From positions 1-32,263 of the forward strand of contig JADHWH010000019.1 of NCBI GenBank assembly GCA_016783555.1: DNA of 32,263 nt, written 5' to 3'. Positions within the stretch are counted from its first letter, which is position 1. The number at the start of each line of letters is the position of its first letter. A model generated the notes under the pieces. The model was not told the origin of the DNA, did no database searches, and worked only from the letters and a program-made list of their open reading frames with translations. Source of the DNA: Candidatus Omnitrophota bacterium (lineage in GTDB: Bacteria > Omnitrophota > Gorgyraeia > JABMRJ01). The position numbers and the translations under genes are program-made. This document shows positions 24,946-32,263 of this stretch, piece by piece.

Positions 24946-26687
24946 TCAACCTTCCCCCTCTGGGCTTCTTTAGTCAGATACTCTTTTGTTATGCCGTAGT
25001 TGATGTGATCCCAGGGGAGGATTTCGTTATATTTCTTTTCTCTATACAAATAAAAATTGGGGTCTATCGCTTCCTCCCTAAAGGCCTCAAGCCACTTATC
25101 AAAATCCAAATGCTCAAGCCAGCTATCCAGTCTGCATCCTTTCTTAAAAGCCCGCAGTATTGCGCTGTTAAGCCTTCTATCCCCGCGCGAAAGCATGCCT
25201 TCGAGGATGCTTATCTTTACGTTGTTAAACTTTAATTTTACCCTTCTTGTTTTTATGCTCTCTTTAATGTAGCGGACTTTGTCGTTAATCTTCTCTTCTC
25301 TCTCCATCCGTTCCCATTGAAAAGGGGTATGTGGTTTAGGTATAAACGAGGAGATACTTACATTTATATCTATCTTTTTATTCCGCCTCAACAGATTGTG
25401 CACTATACCCGCAATATCATCGATATCCTTATATGTCTCCGTCGGTAATCCTATCATAAAGTAGAGTTTTATGCTTCTCCAGCCCGAGCTTGCCGCTGCC
25501 TCGAGGGCCGACTCAAGCTCCTTTATATTCATGCGCTTATTTATAACGGAGCGCAGTCTTTCAGACCCCGCCTCAGGCGCAAAGGTGAGGCCGCTCTTCT
25601 TTATCCTGCTTAAGATGCCCGGCAGTTCCTTGAGGATCTCGTCAACTCTTAAAGACGGTAAAGAGACGTTTATGCCTTTAGGCTTTAATCTATCTATCAA
25701 AAAAGATATTATCCGGACAATCTGCGAGTGATTGCCTGATGACAAGGATAAAAGCGATATCTCCTCATAACCTGTCTCCCTGATACTCTTTTCGGCCAGT
25801 TCTAAAATCCTCTCAAACGAGCGCTCTCTTCTTTGGTGATACAACACCCTCGCCTGACAGAATCTGCAGAGATTGGGGCACCCTCTCATAATCTCCACGC
25901 TTACCCTGTCGTGGACTATGCTTATGTACGGCACAATCTGCTTTGTGGGATAAAAAGAAGCGTCTAAATTGGCCACGCTTCTTTTTGCGATAAAAGAGGG
26001 GGCCTCTTTGCAAATAGGCTCAAGAGGCTTTAGCGTGCCGTCTTTATTATATTCGGCTTTGTAAAATGAGGGGACATAGATACCGTCGATTCCGCATATA
26101 TCTTTAAGGAGCTCTTTCTTGTCGTAATCCTGCCTTTTTTTATGAGACCTTATAATTTCGATCGCCTCTAGAAGCGACTCCTCTGCCTCGCCTATAACAA
26201 AGAAATCTATAAAATCGCTTATCGGCTCCGGATTACATGTGGAAGGCCCTCCCGCTATTATAAGAGGATGGCTCTCGTCTCTCTCCTGTGAAACGAGGGG
26301 TATCTTGGCCAGGTCTAAGATATTCAGCATATTAGTGAAGTTCAGTTCGTATGCCAAGGAGAAGCCTATTATATCGAATCCGGCAAGCGGTTCTTTCGAC
26401 TCAAGCGTAAATATAGGTAAGCGTTCATCTCTTAAGATGCGCTCTAAATCGACTCCGGGCGAGAATACCCTCTCGCATGCTATATAATCTTTTTCATTCA
26501 AGAGGTGGTATAGAAGTTTAAAACCGAGATGACTCATCCCTATCTCGTAAAGATCAGGAAAGCTCAACGCGAATTTTACAGAAGCCCTCTCCAGGTCCTT
26601 CTTCACCGCATTCCATTCATTACCCAGATATCTTCCAGGCTTCTGCACCCGCGACAACAAATCTTCAATCTTATTCTGCTCTATCAT
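24942..26687 (-). CDS. B12-binding-type radical SAM protein, TIGR03960-like
   Basis: The family is widespread and uncharacterised as far as I know, and is usually next to a DUF2344 gene and rng. An N-terminal cobalamin-binding-like domain (MSHLGFKLLYHLLN, DIIGFSLAYELNFTNML, PLIIAGGPSTCNPEPI) is followed by the radical SAM core with the cluster motif CPNLCRFC (CX3CX2C) near residue 275. Further features are LTFAPEAGSERLR, KLYFMIGLPTE and FIPKPHTPFQWERM; the C-terminal part PWDHINYG is also typical. 581 residues is normal. Its DUF2344 partner lies 13 kb away, beyond the pilus block. The ATG has no obvious Shine-Dalgarno; rodA ends 35 bases upstream. Confidence 0.92.
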   Translation of the reverse strand: MIEQNKIEDLLSRVQKPGRYLGNEWNAVKKDLERASVKFALSFPDLYEIGMSHLGFKLLYHLLNEKDYIACERVFSPGVDLERILRDERLPIFTLESKEPLAGFDIIGFSLAYELNFTNMLNILDLAKIPLVSQERDESHPLIIAGGPSTCNPEPISDFIDFFVIGEAEESLLEAIEIIRSHKKRQDYDKKELLKDICGIDGIYVPSFYKAEYNKDGTLKPLEPICKEAPSFIAKRSVANLDASFYPTKQIVPYISIVHDRVSVEIMRGCPNLCRFCQARVLYHQRRERSFERILELAEKSIRETGYEEISLLSLSSGNHSQIVRIISFLIDRLKPKGINVSLPSLRVDEILKELPGILSRIKKSGLTFAPEAGSERLRSVINKRMNIKELESALEAAASSGWRSIKLYFMIGLPTETYKDIDDIAGIVHNLLRRNKKIDINVSISSFIPKPHTPFQWERMEREEKINDKVRYIKESIKTRRVKLKFNNVKISILEGMLSRGDRRLNSAILRAFKKGCRLDSWLEHLDFDKWLEAFREEAIDPNFYLYREKKYNEILPWDHINYGITKEYLTKEAQRGKVD

Positions 26688-26722
26688 ATTTTACTTAATT
26701 AATTTTTTGGACTGTTCGCTCT

Positions 26723-27817
26723 TTAAAATCTCGGTTTGCGCATGCCGATGCTCAACAAGAGCGCGATAGATATCATGGTGGTAAGAAGCGAAGATCCGCC
26801 GTAGCTCATGAGCGGCAGCGGCAGCCCCACCACCGGCATGAAGCCCGAGGCCATGCCTGTGTTTACTATGACCTGACACGCGATCATACTGACTATGCCC
26901 GTCGCCATCAGTCTCCCGTATGTATCTCCGGTAGTCTGGGCAATCTTAAGTCCCCTGTAGATTAGAATACAGTAAAGGGCTAACAGGATTATGCACCCTA
27001 TAAAGCCGCCTTCTTCCCCGATAACGGAGAATATAAAATCGGTATGCCTTTCAGGCAGAAAGTTTAACTGATTCTGCGTGCCGCTTAACCATCCCTTGCC
27101 AAAGACAAAACCGGACCCAATGGCTATTCTTGACTGAATCATGGTATAGCCCGCTCCTAAGGGGTCGGCATTGGGATCTATAAAGACCGAAAGCCTCTGC
27201 CGCTGGTAATCCTTAAGCATAAACCACATAAACGGCAACGCTGACAAACCCAAAATAACAATAGTCAAGAGGTGCCTGATTCTGACTCCTCTTACAATAA
27301 GCATAGAAAAGAGTATGGGGATAAGCATAAGGGCGGTACCGAGATCCGGCTGCATATATATGAGCGTTAAAGGCAGCAACATTATAATGAAGGGAACGAC
27401 CAAATCAGACGGCTGATATGTAAACTTAGCCTTGCTGCCCAAATAAGAACTCAAGGCGAGTATAAATGTAATCTTTAGAAATTCGGATGGCTGAAAGCCA
27501 AAGACCCCTATAGAAAACCACCTCTGCGCCCCGAACCTTGTACGGCCAAAAATAAGCACGATGATAAGCAATATCACATTTAAGCCGAACAATATATAGG
27601 CAAAATCCACAAAGCGCTGGTAGTCTATGCTGATAACAATAAAGAGAATCACAAGCGCCACGGCCATCCAGATGCACTGTTTTAAGACAAGGCCCCTAAG
27701 CGCCGAAGACCCTTCCGTATAAGTCGCGCTATAGATAGACGATATCCCTATCACAAAAATCACCAGCGCAACCACAAGCAAAACCCTATCGAAATTCCTA
27801 TACAACCGATTTCTCAT
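26723..27817 (-). CDS. rodA: RodA, SEDS-family peptidoglycan glycosyltransferase
   Basis: Polymerises glycan strands with PBP2 during cell elongation. About ten membrane helices are visible, together with LGAGYTMIQSRIAIGSG, NFLPERHTDFIFSVIGEEGG and PVVGLPLPLMSYGGSSLL, all family hallmarks. ATG at 27817 (MRNRLYRNFDRVLL) gives 364 residues, the normal size. An open frame continues upstream to 28099, but those 94 codons translate the repeat element and show none of the family sequence. It directly follows mrdA, its partner in the elongasome. Confidence 0.94.
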   Translation of the reverse strand: MRNRLYRNFDRVLLVVALVIFVIGISSIYSATYTEGSSALRGLVLKQCIWMAVALVILFIVISIDYQRFVDFAYILFGLNVILLIIVLIFGRTRFGAQRWFSIGVFGFQPSEFLKITFILALSSYLGSKAKFTYQPSDLVVPFIIMLLPLTLIYMQPDLGTALMLIPILFSMLIVRGVRIRHLLTIVILGLSALPFMWFMLKDYQRQRLSVFIDPNADPLGAGYTMIQSRIAIGSGFVFGKGWLSGTQNQLNFLPERHTDFIFSVIGEEGGFIGCIILLALYCILIYRGLKIAQTTGDTYGRLMATGIVSMIACQVIVNTGMASGFMPVVGLPLPLMSYGGSSLLTTMISIALLLSIGMRKPRF

Positions 27818-27829
27818 GTTATTGCCAAT

Positions 27830-28085
27830 GTCCAAATTTTTACTTGTCCGGCAACTGGATAGCGATGGCGGGGGCTTGCCGGAGCGACTGTCAAAAATTG
27901 CGAATACAAACGCGCCATTTAGATCATAACCATTTTTGGATAAATGAGCAATTTTTGTCACAGCGAGCGAGCGGCGCGCATCCGCGAGCGAGCGGCAAGC
28001 GGAGGCAACCCCCGCCAGCGCTATACTTATTGCCAAATAACAGGCCCCGCAAAAAATTTCGCGTCCCCGCGTGACCCGCTGCCTT
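27830..28085. repeat. long hairpin repeat, copy B, between mrdA and rodA
   Basis: Inverted arms: ATAGCGATGGCGGGGGCTTG (27859 onward) with CCCCCGCCAGCGCTAT (to 28024), and CTGTCAAAAATTGC (27888-27901) with GCAATTTTTGTCACAG (27948-27963). A 13-base direct repeat GCGAGCGAGCGGC occurs at 27963-27975 and 27984-27996. The end at 28032-28085 is shared with copy A at 11763-11815. It accounts for the whole 282-base gap. Confidence 0.8.
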
Positions 28086-28099
28086 GCAAACCGCTTCAT

Positions 28100-29818
28100 T
28101 CATAAGTACCCCAAATCGCGCATCTTCTGGAATATGCGACTTGCGGTTTTGCTTGCCCCAAGCCCCCCTTTGCCGCCGTATTCCAGGAAGACAACCAAGG
28201 CCGCTTTCGAATTATCGGCCGGCGCGAAACCTGTAAACCACGCGTGCGTCTTGCTCGTGGAGGTCTGGGCCGTCCCGGTCTTGCCCGCTATAGTCAGCCC
28301 TTCTACGGCTGCCCTTCTGCCTGTCCCACCCTCGTCATTGACAACCTTTATCAAACCGTCTCTCAAAATATTCAATGTCGTCTCTGAAATCTCAACCGGT
28401 CTCTTCTCAACATCGGATATATTCACATCTTCAATCTTTTTGACCAAATACGGCTTCACGAGATATCCACCGTTTGCCACGACTGAGGTCATCCTTAAAA
28501 TCTGCATTGTGTTTACTAAAAGAAATCCCTGCCCTATCGCATAATTTAAGGTCTCGCCCTCATACCAGGGCTCTCTCTTTTTTAACAACTTCCATTTTTT
28601 ATTAGGGACAAGGCCGCTCTTCTCATCGGGCAGGTCTATGCCCGTTGGGTAGCCGAACCCGTACCGCTCTGCATAAAGAGCTATATTATCAGCGCCTGCC
28701 ATCCTTGCTATCTGATAAAAAAAGACATTACAGGAATTCTTTATTGCCTCTCGTATAGTCTGCTGGCCGTGCCCCTTTTTCTTCCAGCATCTAAAGGATT
28801 TCCCTCCCAGAGAATAGCTGCCGTCGCAGGATAGAGTCGTATTCGGCGTTATCTTCTTTTTATCAAGCGCCGCTGAGGTCGTGACTATTTTAAAAACAGA
28901 TCCTGGCGGATACTCGCATTGGATCAGCCTATTAAGCATCGGGTATCTATCGCTCGTAAGGAGTTTGGTTATCCCTGCGGGGTTCTTGCTTGATACAAAT
29001 AGATTCGGGTCGAATGCGGGAGAGCTTACAAGGCACAATATCTGACCATCGCGCGGATCCATCACGCACGCCCCGCCCCGCGCATTCTCAAAAATCTTCT
29101 CAACAAACTCCTGAAGCCTTATATCCACGGTAAGATAAATATCCTTACCCTTAACCGGTTCCTTTATGCCAAGAATACCCACCTGGTAGCCTCTATTATT
29201 TACCTCTATCTGCATGCCCCCGTGCCGGCCCCTGAGATAATTATTGAAAAATTTTTCAATCCCCGCCCTGCCTATAAGGTCATTCATCGCATACCCATAA
29301 CTCTTAAGCCGCGTAAGCTCCCTGGAATTTATCTGACCTAAATAGCCGACGATATGAGAACCGATATTTTTATTGACATAGTGCCTCTGCGGCCTGGTTT
29401 CAATTATAACGCCCGGCAGATCGAGCCTCTCCTCCTCGATCATTATCGCCTTCTCTTTACCTATATCAAAGACAATCTTTGTAGGCTGAAAAGGCGTTAC
29501 AAAATTATTTTTAAGCGCCTTGCCTAATTCCTCCTTCGGGATATTCAAACTTTTACTTAACTTCTTAAAAACCCTCTCCCTATCCTTAAGTTCCTGAGGA
29601 ATAACGGCCACATCAAAAGAGATCCTGTTATCGACCAGAAGTTCTCCGTTTCGGTCAAATATCCTGCCGCGCGGGCTCTCAATCGTAAGCAGCCTTATCC
29701 TATTCTGCGAGGAGAGCCTCTGGTAATGAGGGCCTTTTACGACCTGCACGTAAAAGAGCCCTGCGACTACCAGAAAGAGCGATACAAATATTACTATTCC
29801 TATTATTCTTATTCTCAT
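28100..29818 (-). CDS. mrdA: penicillin-binding protein 2, peptidoglycan transpeptidase
   Basis: Cross-links peptidoglycan during elongation together with RodA. One N-terminal membrane anchor (IIGIVIFVSLFLVVAGLFYV), a dimerisation/pedestal region with SPRGRIFDRNGELL, and a transpeptidase domain with SVFK (active-site serine about 306), SCN (about 361) and KTGTAQT (about 513). 572 residues fits the PBP2 class. The ATG lies 22 bases beyond the mreD stop. The mreBCD-mrdA-rodA order is conserved in many rod-shaped bacteria. Confidence 0.95.
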   Translation of the reverse strand: MRIRIIGIVIFVSLFLVVAGLFYVQVVKGPHYQRLSSQNRIRLLTIESPRGRIFDRNGELLVDNRISFDVAVIPQELKDRERVFKKLSKSLNIPKEELGKALKNNFVTPFQPTKIVFDIGKEKAIMIEEERLDLPGVIIETRPQRHYVNKNIGSHIVGYLGQINSRELTRLKSYGYAMNDLIGRAGIEKFFNNYLRGRHGGMQIEVNNRGYQVGILGIKEPVKGKDIYLTVDIRLQEFVEKIFENARGGACVMDPRDGQILCLVSSPAFDPNLFVSSKNPAGITKLLTSDRYPMLNRLIQCEYPPGSVFKIVTTSAALDKKKITPNTTLSCDGSYSLGGKSFRCWKKKGHGQQTIREAIKNSCNVFFYQIARMAGADNIALYAERYGFGYPTGIDLPDEKSGLVPNKKWKLLKKREPWYEGETLNYAIGQGFLLVNTMQILRMTSVVANGGYLVKPYLVKKIEDVNISDVEKRPVEISETTLNILRDGLIKVVNDEGGTGRRAAVEGLTIAGKTGTAQTSTSKTHAWFTGFAPADNSKAALVVFLEYGGKGGLGASKTASRIFQKMRDLGYL

Positions 29819-29840
29819 GGGTGTCGGGCTCTCTGTAATT

Positions 29841-30344
29841 TCAGCTTCTCTGCGGCAATAAGGCTCTCAAGCAATAAAATATTGGCGGTGAAAAAAGCGA
29901 GGTGTAAAGGCTTATTAATAAAACGGTCCTTGTAAGCGCGCCGAATAGATCTATTCCCACAAAGAGAACATCCTTCATCACTATCCTGGCAAGGATAGCA
30001 AAGACGCTGATAAAAAGCGCCGTTGTCAATGTTACTATAATCTGCGTTAAGAAGTTCTCCCGGTAGACTTTATTTTTAAAGTAAGAGACCAAAAGGGCGC
30101 ATGCCCCGAATGCTACTAAGTTTATGCCCACCGAACCCGCGCTGAATGCCCCTCTCAGCAATCCGGCGGCGATACCGGTCTCCAATGCCTCGCCCCACTC
30201 TGAATACAAACCTACAAAGACTACCAATATGAGCATAAAATTCGGCTGGATGCCGCCGATCTTGAAAAAATTAAAAAGCGTGCTTTCGAGTATCAGGGTG
30301 ATTATTAACGCTGTATAAATGCGGGGTCTTCCTATTCTATACAT
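29841..30344 (-). CDS. mreD: rod shape-determining protein MreD
   Basis: Small integral membrane part of the elongasome. 167 residues with about five hydrophobic helices (TALIITLILESTLF, FMLILVVFVGLY, GINLVAFGACALLVSYF, IIVTLTTALFISVFAILA, VLLISLYTSLF). Sequence conservation in this family is low, so the call leans on size, topology and position between mreC and mrdA. Its ATG overlaps the end of mreC by 13 bases, with GAAGAGG in front. Confidence 0.88.
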   Translation of the reverse strand: MYRIGRPRIYTALIITLILESTLFNFFKIGGIQPNFMLILVVFVGLYSEWGEALETGIAAGLLRGAFSAGSVGINLVAFGACALLVSYFKNKVYRENFLTQIIVTLTTALFISVFAILARIVMKDVLFVGIDLFGALTRTVLLISLYTSLFSPPIFYCLRALLPQRS

Positions 30345-31099
30345 AAGACCTCTTCGATCTTTGAAAAGTCAACCGCCGGTTTGACTATCGCGGTTTGATA
30401 GAGTCTGCTTTTATCTATAAAGACATCCTCTACGGTACCTACCAGAAGCCCTTTTGGGATAGTCTCTCCCATGCCGGAGGTAACTACTAAATCGCCGGGC
30501 CAAACGTCCGCATTCAAAGATAGATAGACCATCTGGCACTGCCTCGTTAACGTCCCGTATAACAGCCCGTCGTAGCGCGTCCTTTGGATTACGACGCCTA
30601 TACTGGAATCCGGATCTGTTATAAACATAACCTTGGCGCTTGACGGGCCTGCCTCTATGACCCTGCCTATCAAACCTTTATCTGCGAAGACGGCCATATA
30701 CTTCTTTATGCGGTCTTCTTTCCCTTTATCTATGTATATGATACTCGTCCAGTTTGAAGGATCTCTTCCAATGACTTTCGCAGAAATGGACTTATAGGAA
30801 AGGTCTCTCTTGAAACCCAGGAGTTTTTTCAGTCTTTCATTCTCCGAGGCAATTTCGTCAAGCTGCGCCAATCTATTCTTTAGCACGCCGATCTGTTCTC
30901 TAAGCAGTCTATTCTCTCTTGAAAACTTGCTTTCCGGCAGAACGACTGACCTGATTTTATAGGAAATGTTTTGTGATGTCTTGAGGGCGGGTTTGGCTAT
31001 ATTTAAGATTTTGTCGCGCGTGGCACTGAATATCGTATTGACGGCCCATATCAGCACTACCGCGGTCAATATCGATATCGTTAGATTATTCCTGCTCAC
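30332..31099 (-). CDS. mreC: rod shape-determining protein MreC
   Basis: Periplasmic scaffold linking MreB and PBP2. It has an N-terminal anchor (TISILTAVVLIWAVNTIF), a coiled coil at about residues 62-95 (REQIGVLKNRLAQLDEIA, ENERLKKLLGF), and the two-barrel MreC domain with KVIGRDPSNWTSIIYIDKG, GLIGRVIEAGPSSAKVMFITD and GDLVVTSGMGETIPKGLLVG. 255 residues is usual. The start is GTG, with no strong ribosome binding site; a dispersed repeat begins 4 bases upstream, so any native leader may have been displaced. Confidence 0.94.
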   Translation of the reverse strand: MSRNNLTISILTAVVLIWAVNTIFSATRDKILNIAKPALKTSQNISYKIRSVVLPESKFSRENRLLREQIGVLKNRLAQLDEIASENERLKKLLGFKRDLSYKSISAKVIGRDPSNWTSIIYIDKGKEDRIKKYMAVFADKGLIGRVIEAGPSSAKVMFITDPDSSIGVVIQRTRYDGLLYGTLTRQCQMVYLSLNADVWPGDLVVTSGMGETIPKGLLVGTVEDVFIDKSRLYQTAIVKPAVDFSKIEEVLCIE

Positions 31100-31102
31100 A
31101 TC

Positions 31103-31170
31103 TTAAATGAGGCCGTAACTCTGCACTTATTTCGAAAGGAAAAAGTGCTGGTTTATATGGCCGAATTTAA
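31103..31170. repeat. dispersed hairpin repeat, ATGAGGCCGTAA family, copy 2
   Basis: Outer arms TTAAATGAGGCCGTAA and TATGGCCGAATTTAA are inverted and match copy 1 at 4261-4318. Inner arms TGCACTT and AAGTGC differ from those of copy 1. It lies between mreB and mreC, touching the mreC start region. Confidence 0.7.
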
Positions 31171-31171
31171 T

Positions 31172-31219
31172 CCTCCGAAGCCCAAAACTTCTATGAAATT
31201 CTTTTGTGGGCGAAGGAGG
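31172..31219. repeat. hairpin with CCTCCGAAGCCCAAAA / TTTTGTGGGCGAAGGAGG arms
   Basis: Arms of about 17 bases pair with few mismatches around TTCTATGAAATTC. It directly follows the preceding repeat and precedes the mreB stop. The GGCGAAGG core also appears in the small palindrome at about 9720-9743. There is no T-run, so a terminator role is not supported. Confidence 0.6.
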
Positions 31220-31246
31220 AGGCGCATATAGAATCGGGCATTTCTT

Positions 31247-32263
31247 CTACGACTCTAGCTTATGGGCAATGGCTATCTTCTTCAGATAATGCAGTTCGCC
31301 TAAGACCTTACCGGTTCCGAGGGCAACGGCTGTCAGCGGATCATCCGCTACATGCACAGGCAGTCCTGTCTCTTCCTGTATCAGCTTATCAAATCCCCGC
31401 AACAACGCTCCGCCACCGGCCATGATAATGCCTCTCTCTATTAAATCGGCTGAGAGTTCAGGCGGCGTCCTCTCCAGCGTAATCCTTATGCTTTCGATAA
31501 TCTGCGATATAGGCTCTCCCATGGCCTCTCTAATCTCTTCGCTTGTAACGCTGATCATCTTCGGGAGACCTGCAACAAGATCTCGGCCTCTCACCTCCAT
31601 TGTCAATTCTTCCTCGAGCGGATATGCCGAGCCTATCTTTATCTTTATCTCCTCAGAAGTCCTTTCGCCTATCATAAGATTGTAAGTCTTCTTTAAATAG
31701 TTTATTATCGCTTCATCCATTTCATCTCCGCCGATGCGGATAGACTTAGAAAATACTATACCGGCCAAAGATATAACGGCCATCTCAGTAGTGCCGCCTC
31801 CTATATCTATTATCATATTTCCCGACGGCTCCTGGATAGGAAGCCCCACACCTATAGCTGCGGCTATCGGCTCTTCTATCATAAAGACTTCTCTGGCCCC
31901 GGCATGAAGCGCGGAATCTTTAACGGCCCTCTTCTCAACTTCAGTAATGCCGGAGGGGATGGCTATTACCATACGGGGCCTTACCAGCCGGCGGGAGTTA
32001 TGCACCTTCTTTATGAAGTAACGCAGCATGCTTTCGGTAATCTCAAAATCCGCTATTACGCCGTCTCTCATCGGCCTGATAGCGACTATATTGCCGGGCG
32101 TGCGGCCCAGCATTCGCTTGGCCTCTTCGCCTACCGCTAATACATTCGAGGTACCCTTCTGGATGGCTACAACGGATGGTTCACAAAGCACTACGCCCTG
32201 GCCTTTGATATAAGCGAGCGTGCTGGCGGTGCCTAAGTCTATGCCCATGTCATTAGAGAAAAG
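31247..32263 (-). CDS. mreB: MreB actin-like cell-shape protein (5' end beyond window)
   Basis: Bacterial actin that guides the elongasome. The frame is open to the window edge: the last five codons (LFSND) before MGIDLGTAS match the FSNDIGIDLGT start of the family, so the ATG at 32248 is internal and the true start lies outside. Nucleotide-binding signatures are [48 protein letters not shown] and [17 protein letters not shown]. About 338 residues are visible, so only a few are missing. The downstream gap holds two hairpin repeats before mreC. Confidence 0.97.
   Translation of the reverse strand, partial: LFSNDMGIDLGTASTLAYIKGQGVVLCEPSVVAIQKGTSNVLAVGEEAKRMLGRTPGNIVAIRPMRDGVIADFEITESMLRYFIKKVHNSRRLVRPRMVIAIPSGITEVEKRAVKDSALHAGAREVFMIEEPIAAAIGVGLPIQEPSGNMIIDIGGGTTEMAVISLAGIVFSKSIRIGGDEMDEAIINYLKKTYNLMIGERTSEEIKIKIGSAYPLEEELTMEVRGRDLVAGLPKMISVTSEEIREAMGEPISQIIESIRITLERTPPELSADLIERGIIMAGGGALLRGFDKLIQEETGLPVHVADDPLTAVALGTGKVLGELHYLKKIAIAHKLES

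Noticed and set aside
27818-28099. N-terminal 94-residue extension of RodA as real coding sequence
   Set aside because: It translates the repeat element, lacks family sequence, and the normal RodA length is reached from 27817.

Overview
This window reads almost entirely on the minus strand and is dense with core bacterial genes. It looks like chromosome from an uncultured double-membraned bacterium: it encodes an outer-membrane secretin, a type IV pilus machine and an MreBCD/PBP2/RodA elongasome. The gene order and the abundance of short palindromic intergenic repeats remind me of candidate phyla such as Omnitrophota, but that placement is an inference and not proven here. No rRNA, tRNA or CRISPR array was recognised, and no stretch of 300 bases or more lacks a gene.

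Read in the direction of transcription (from 32263 down to 1), the layout is as follows. (1) Cell shape: mreB (cut by the window edge), mreC, mreD, mrdA (PBP2) and rodA, followed by a B12-binding-type radical SAM protein. (2) Type IV pilus block, 24.9 to 11.8 kb: a consensus promoter, a membrane GGDEF protein, pilT, a free-standing MshEN-type domain protein, two tandem pilB-type ATPases and pilC. A second promoter with a structured leader then drives the major pilin, which ends at a strong terminator. A third promoter drives a second pilin, pilM, pilN, pilO, pilP and a secretin (pilQ). (3) RNA/ribosome block: a DUF2344 protein, rng, rplU, rpmA and obgE. (4) Metabolic and maintenance block: proB, proA, a mobile-looking S23 four-helix-bundle cassette, nadD, a 47-residue DUF5679 zinc-ribbon gene, rsfS, argS and a shortened mfd.

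In many bacteria the radical SAM gene, the DUF2344 gene, rng, rplU, rpmA and obgE sit next to each other. Here the whole 13 kb pilus block lies between the radical SAM gene and its usual DUF2344 partner, which suggests that the pilus block was inserted into an older shape/ribosome cluster. The pilus block may also be tied to cyclic dinucleotide signalling: its first gene is a GGDEF protein with altered active-site residues, and it carries a spare copy of the MshEN domain found at the N-terminus of both motor ATPases.

The non-coding DNA is unusually structured. At least six intergenic gaps hold inverted-repeat elements, several of them in related copies: the 53-54 bp repeat ends at 11.8 and 28.0 kb, the hairpin family at 4.3 and 31.1 kb, and the S23-type terminal repeats at 5.0-5.5 kb with an ORF-less relative at 9.6-9.8 kb. 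The most interesting leads are the pilin leader with competing pairings, the S23 cassette and its empty derivative, the ATPase/MshEN/GGDEF set, and the reduced Mfd.
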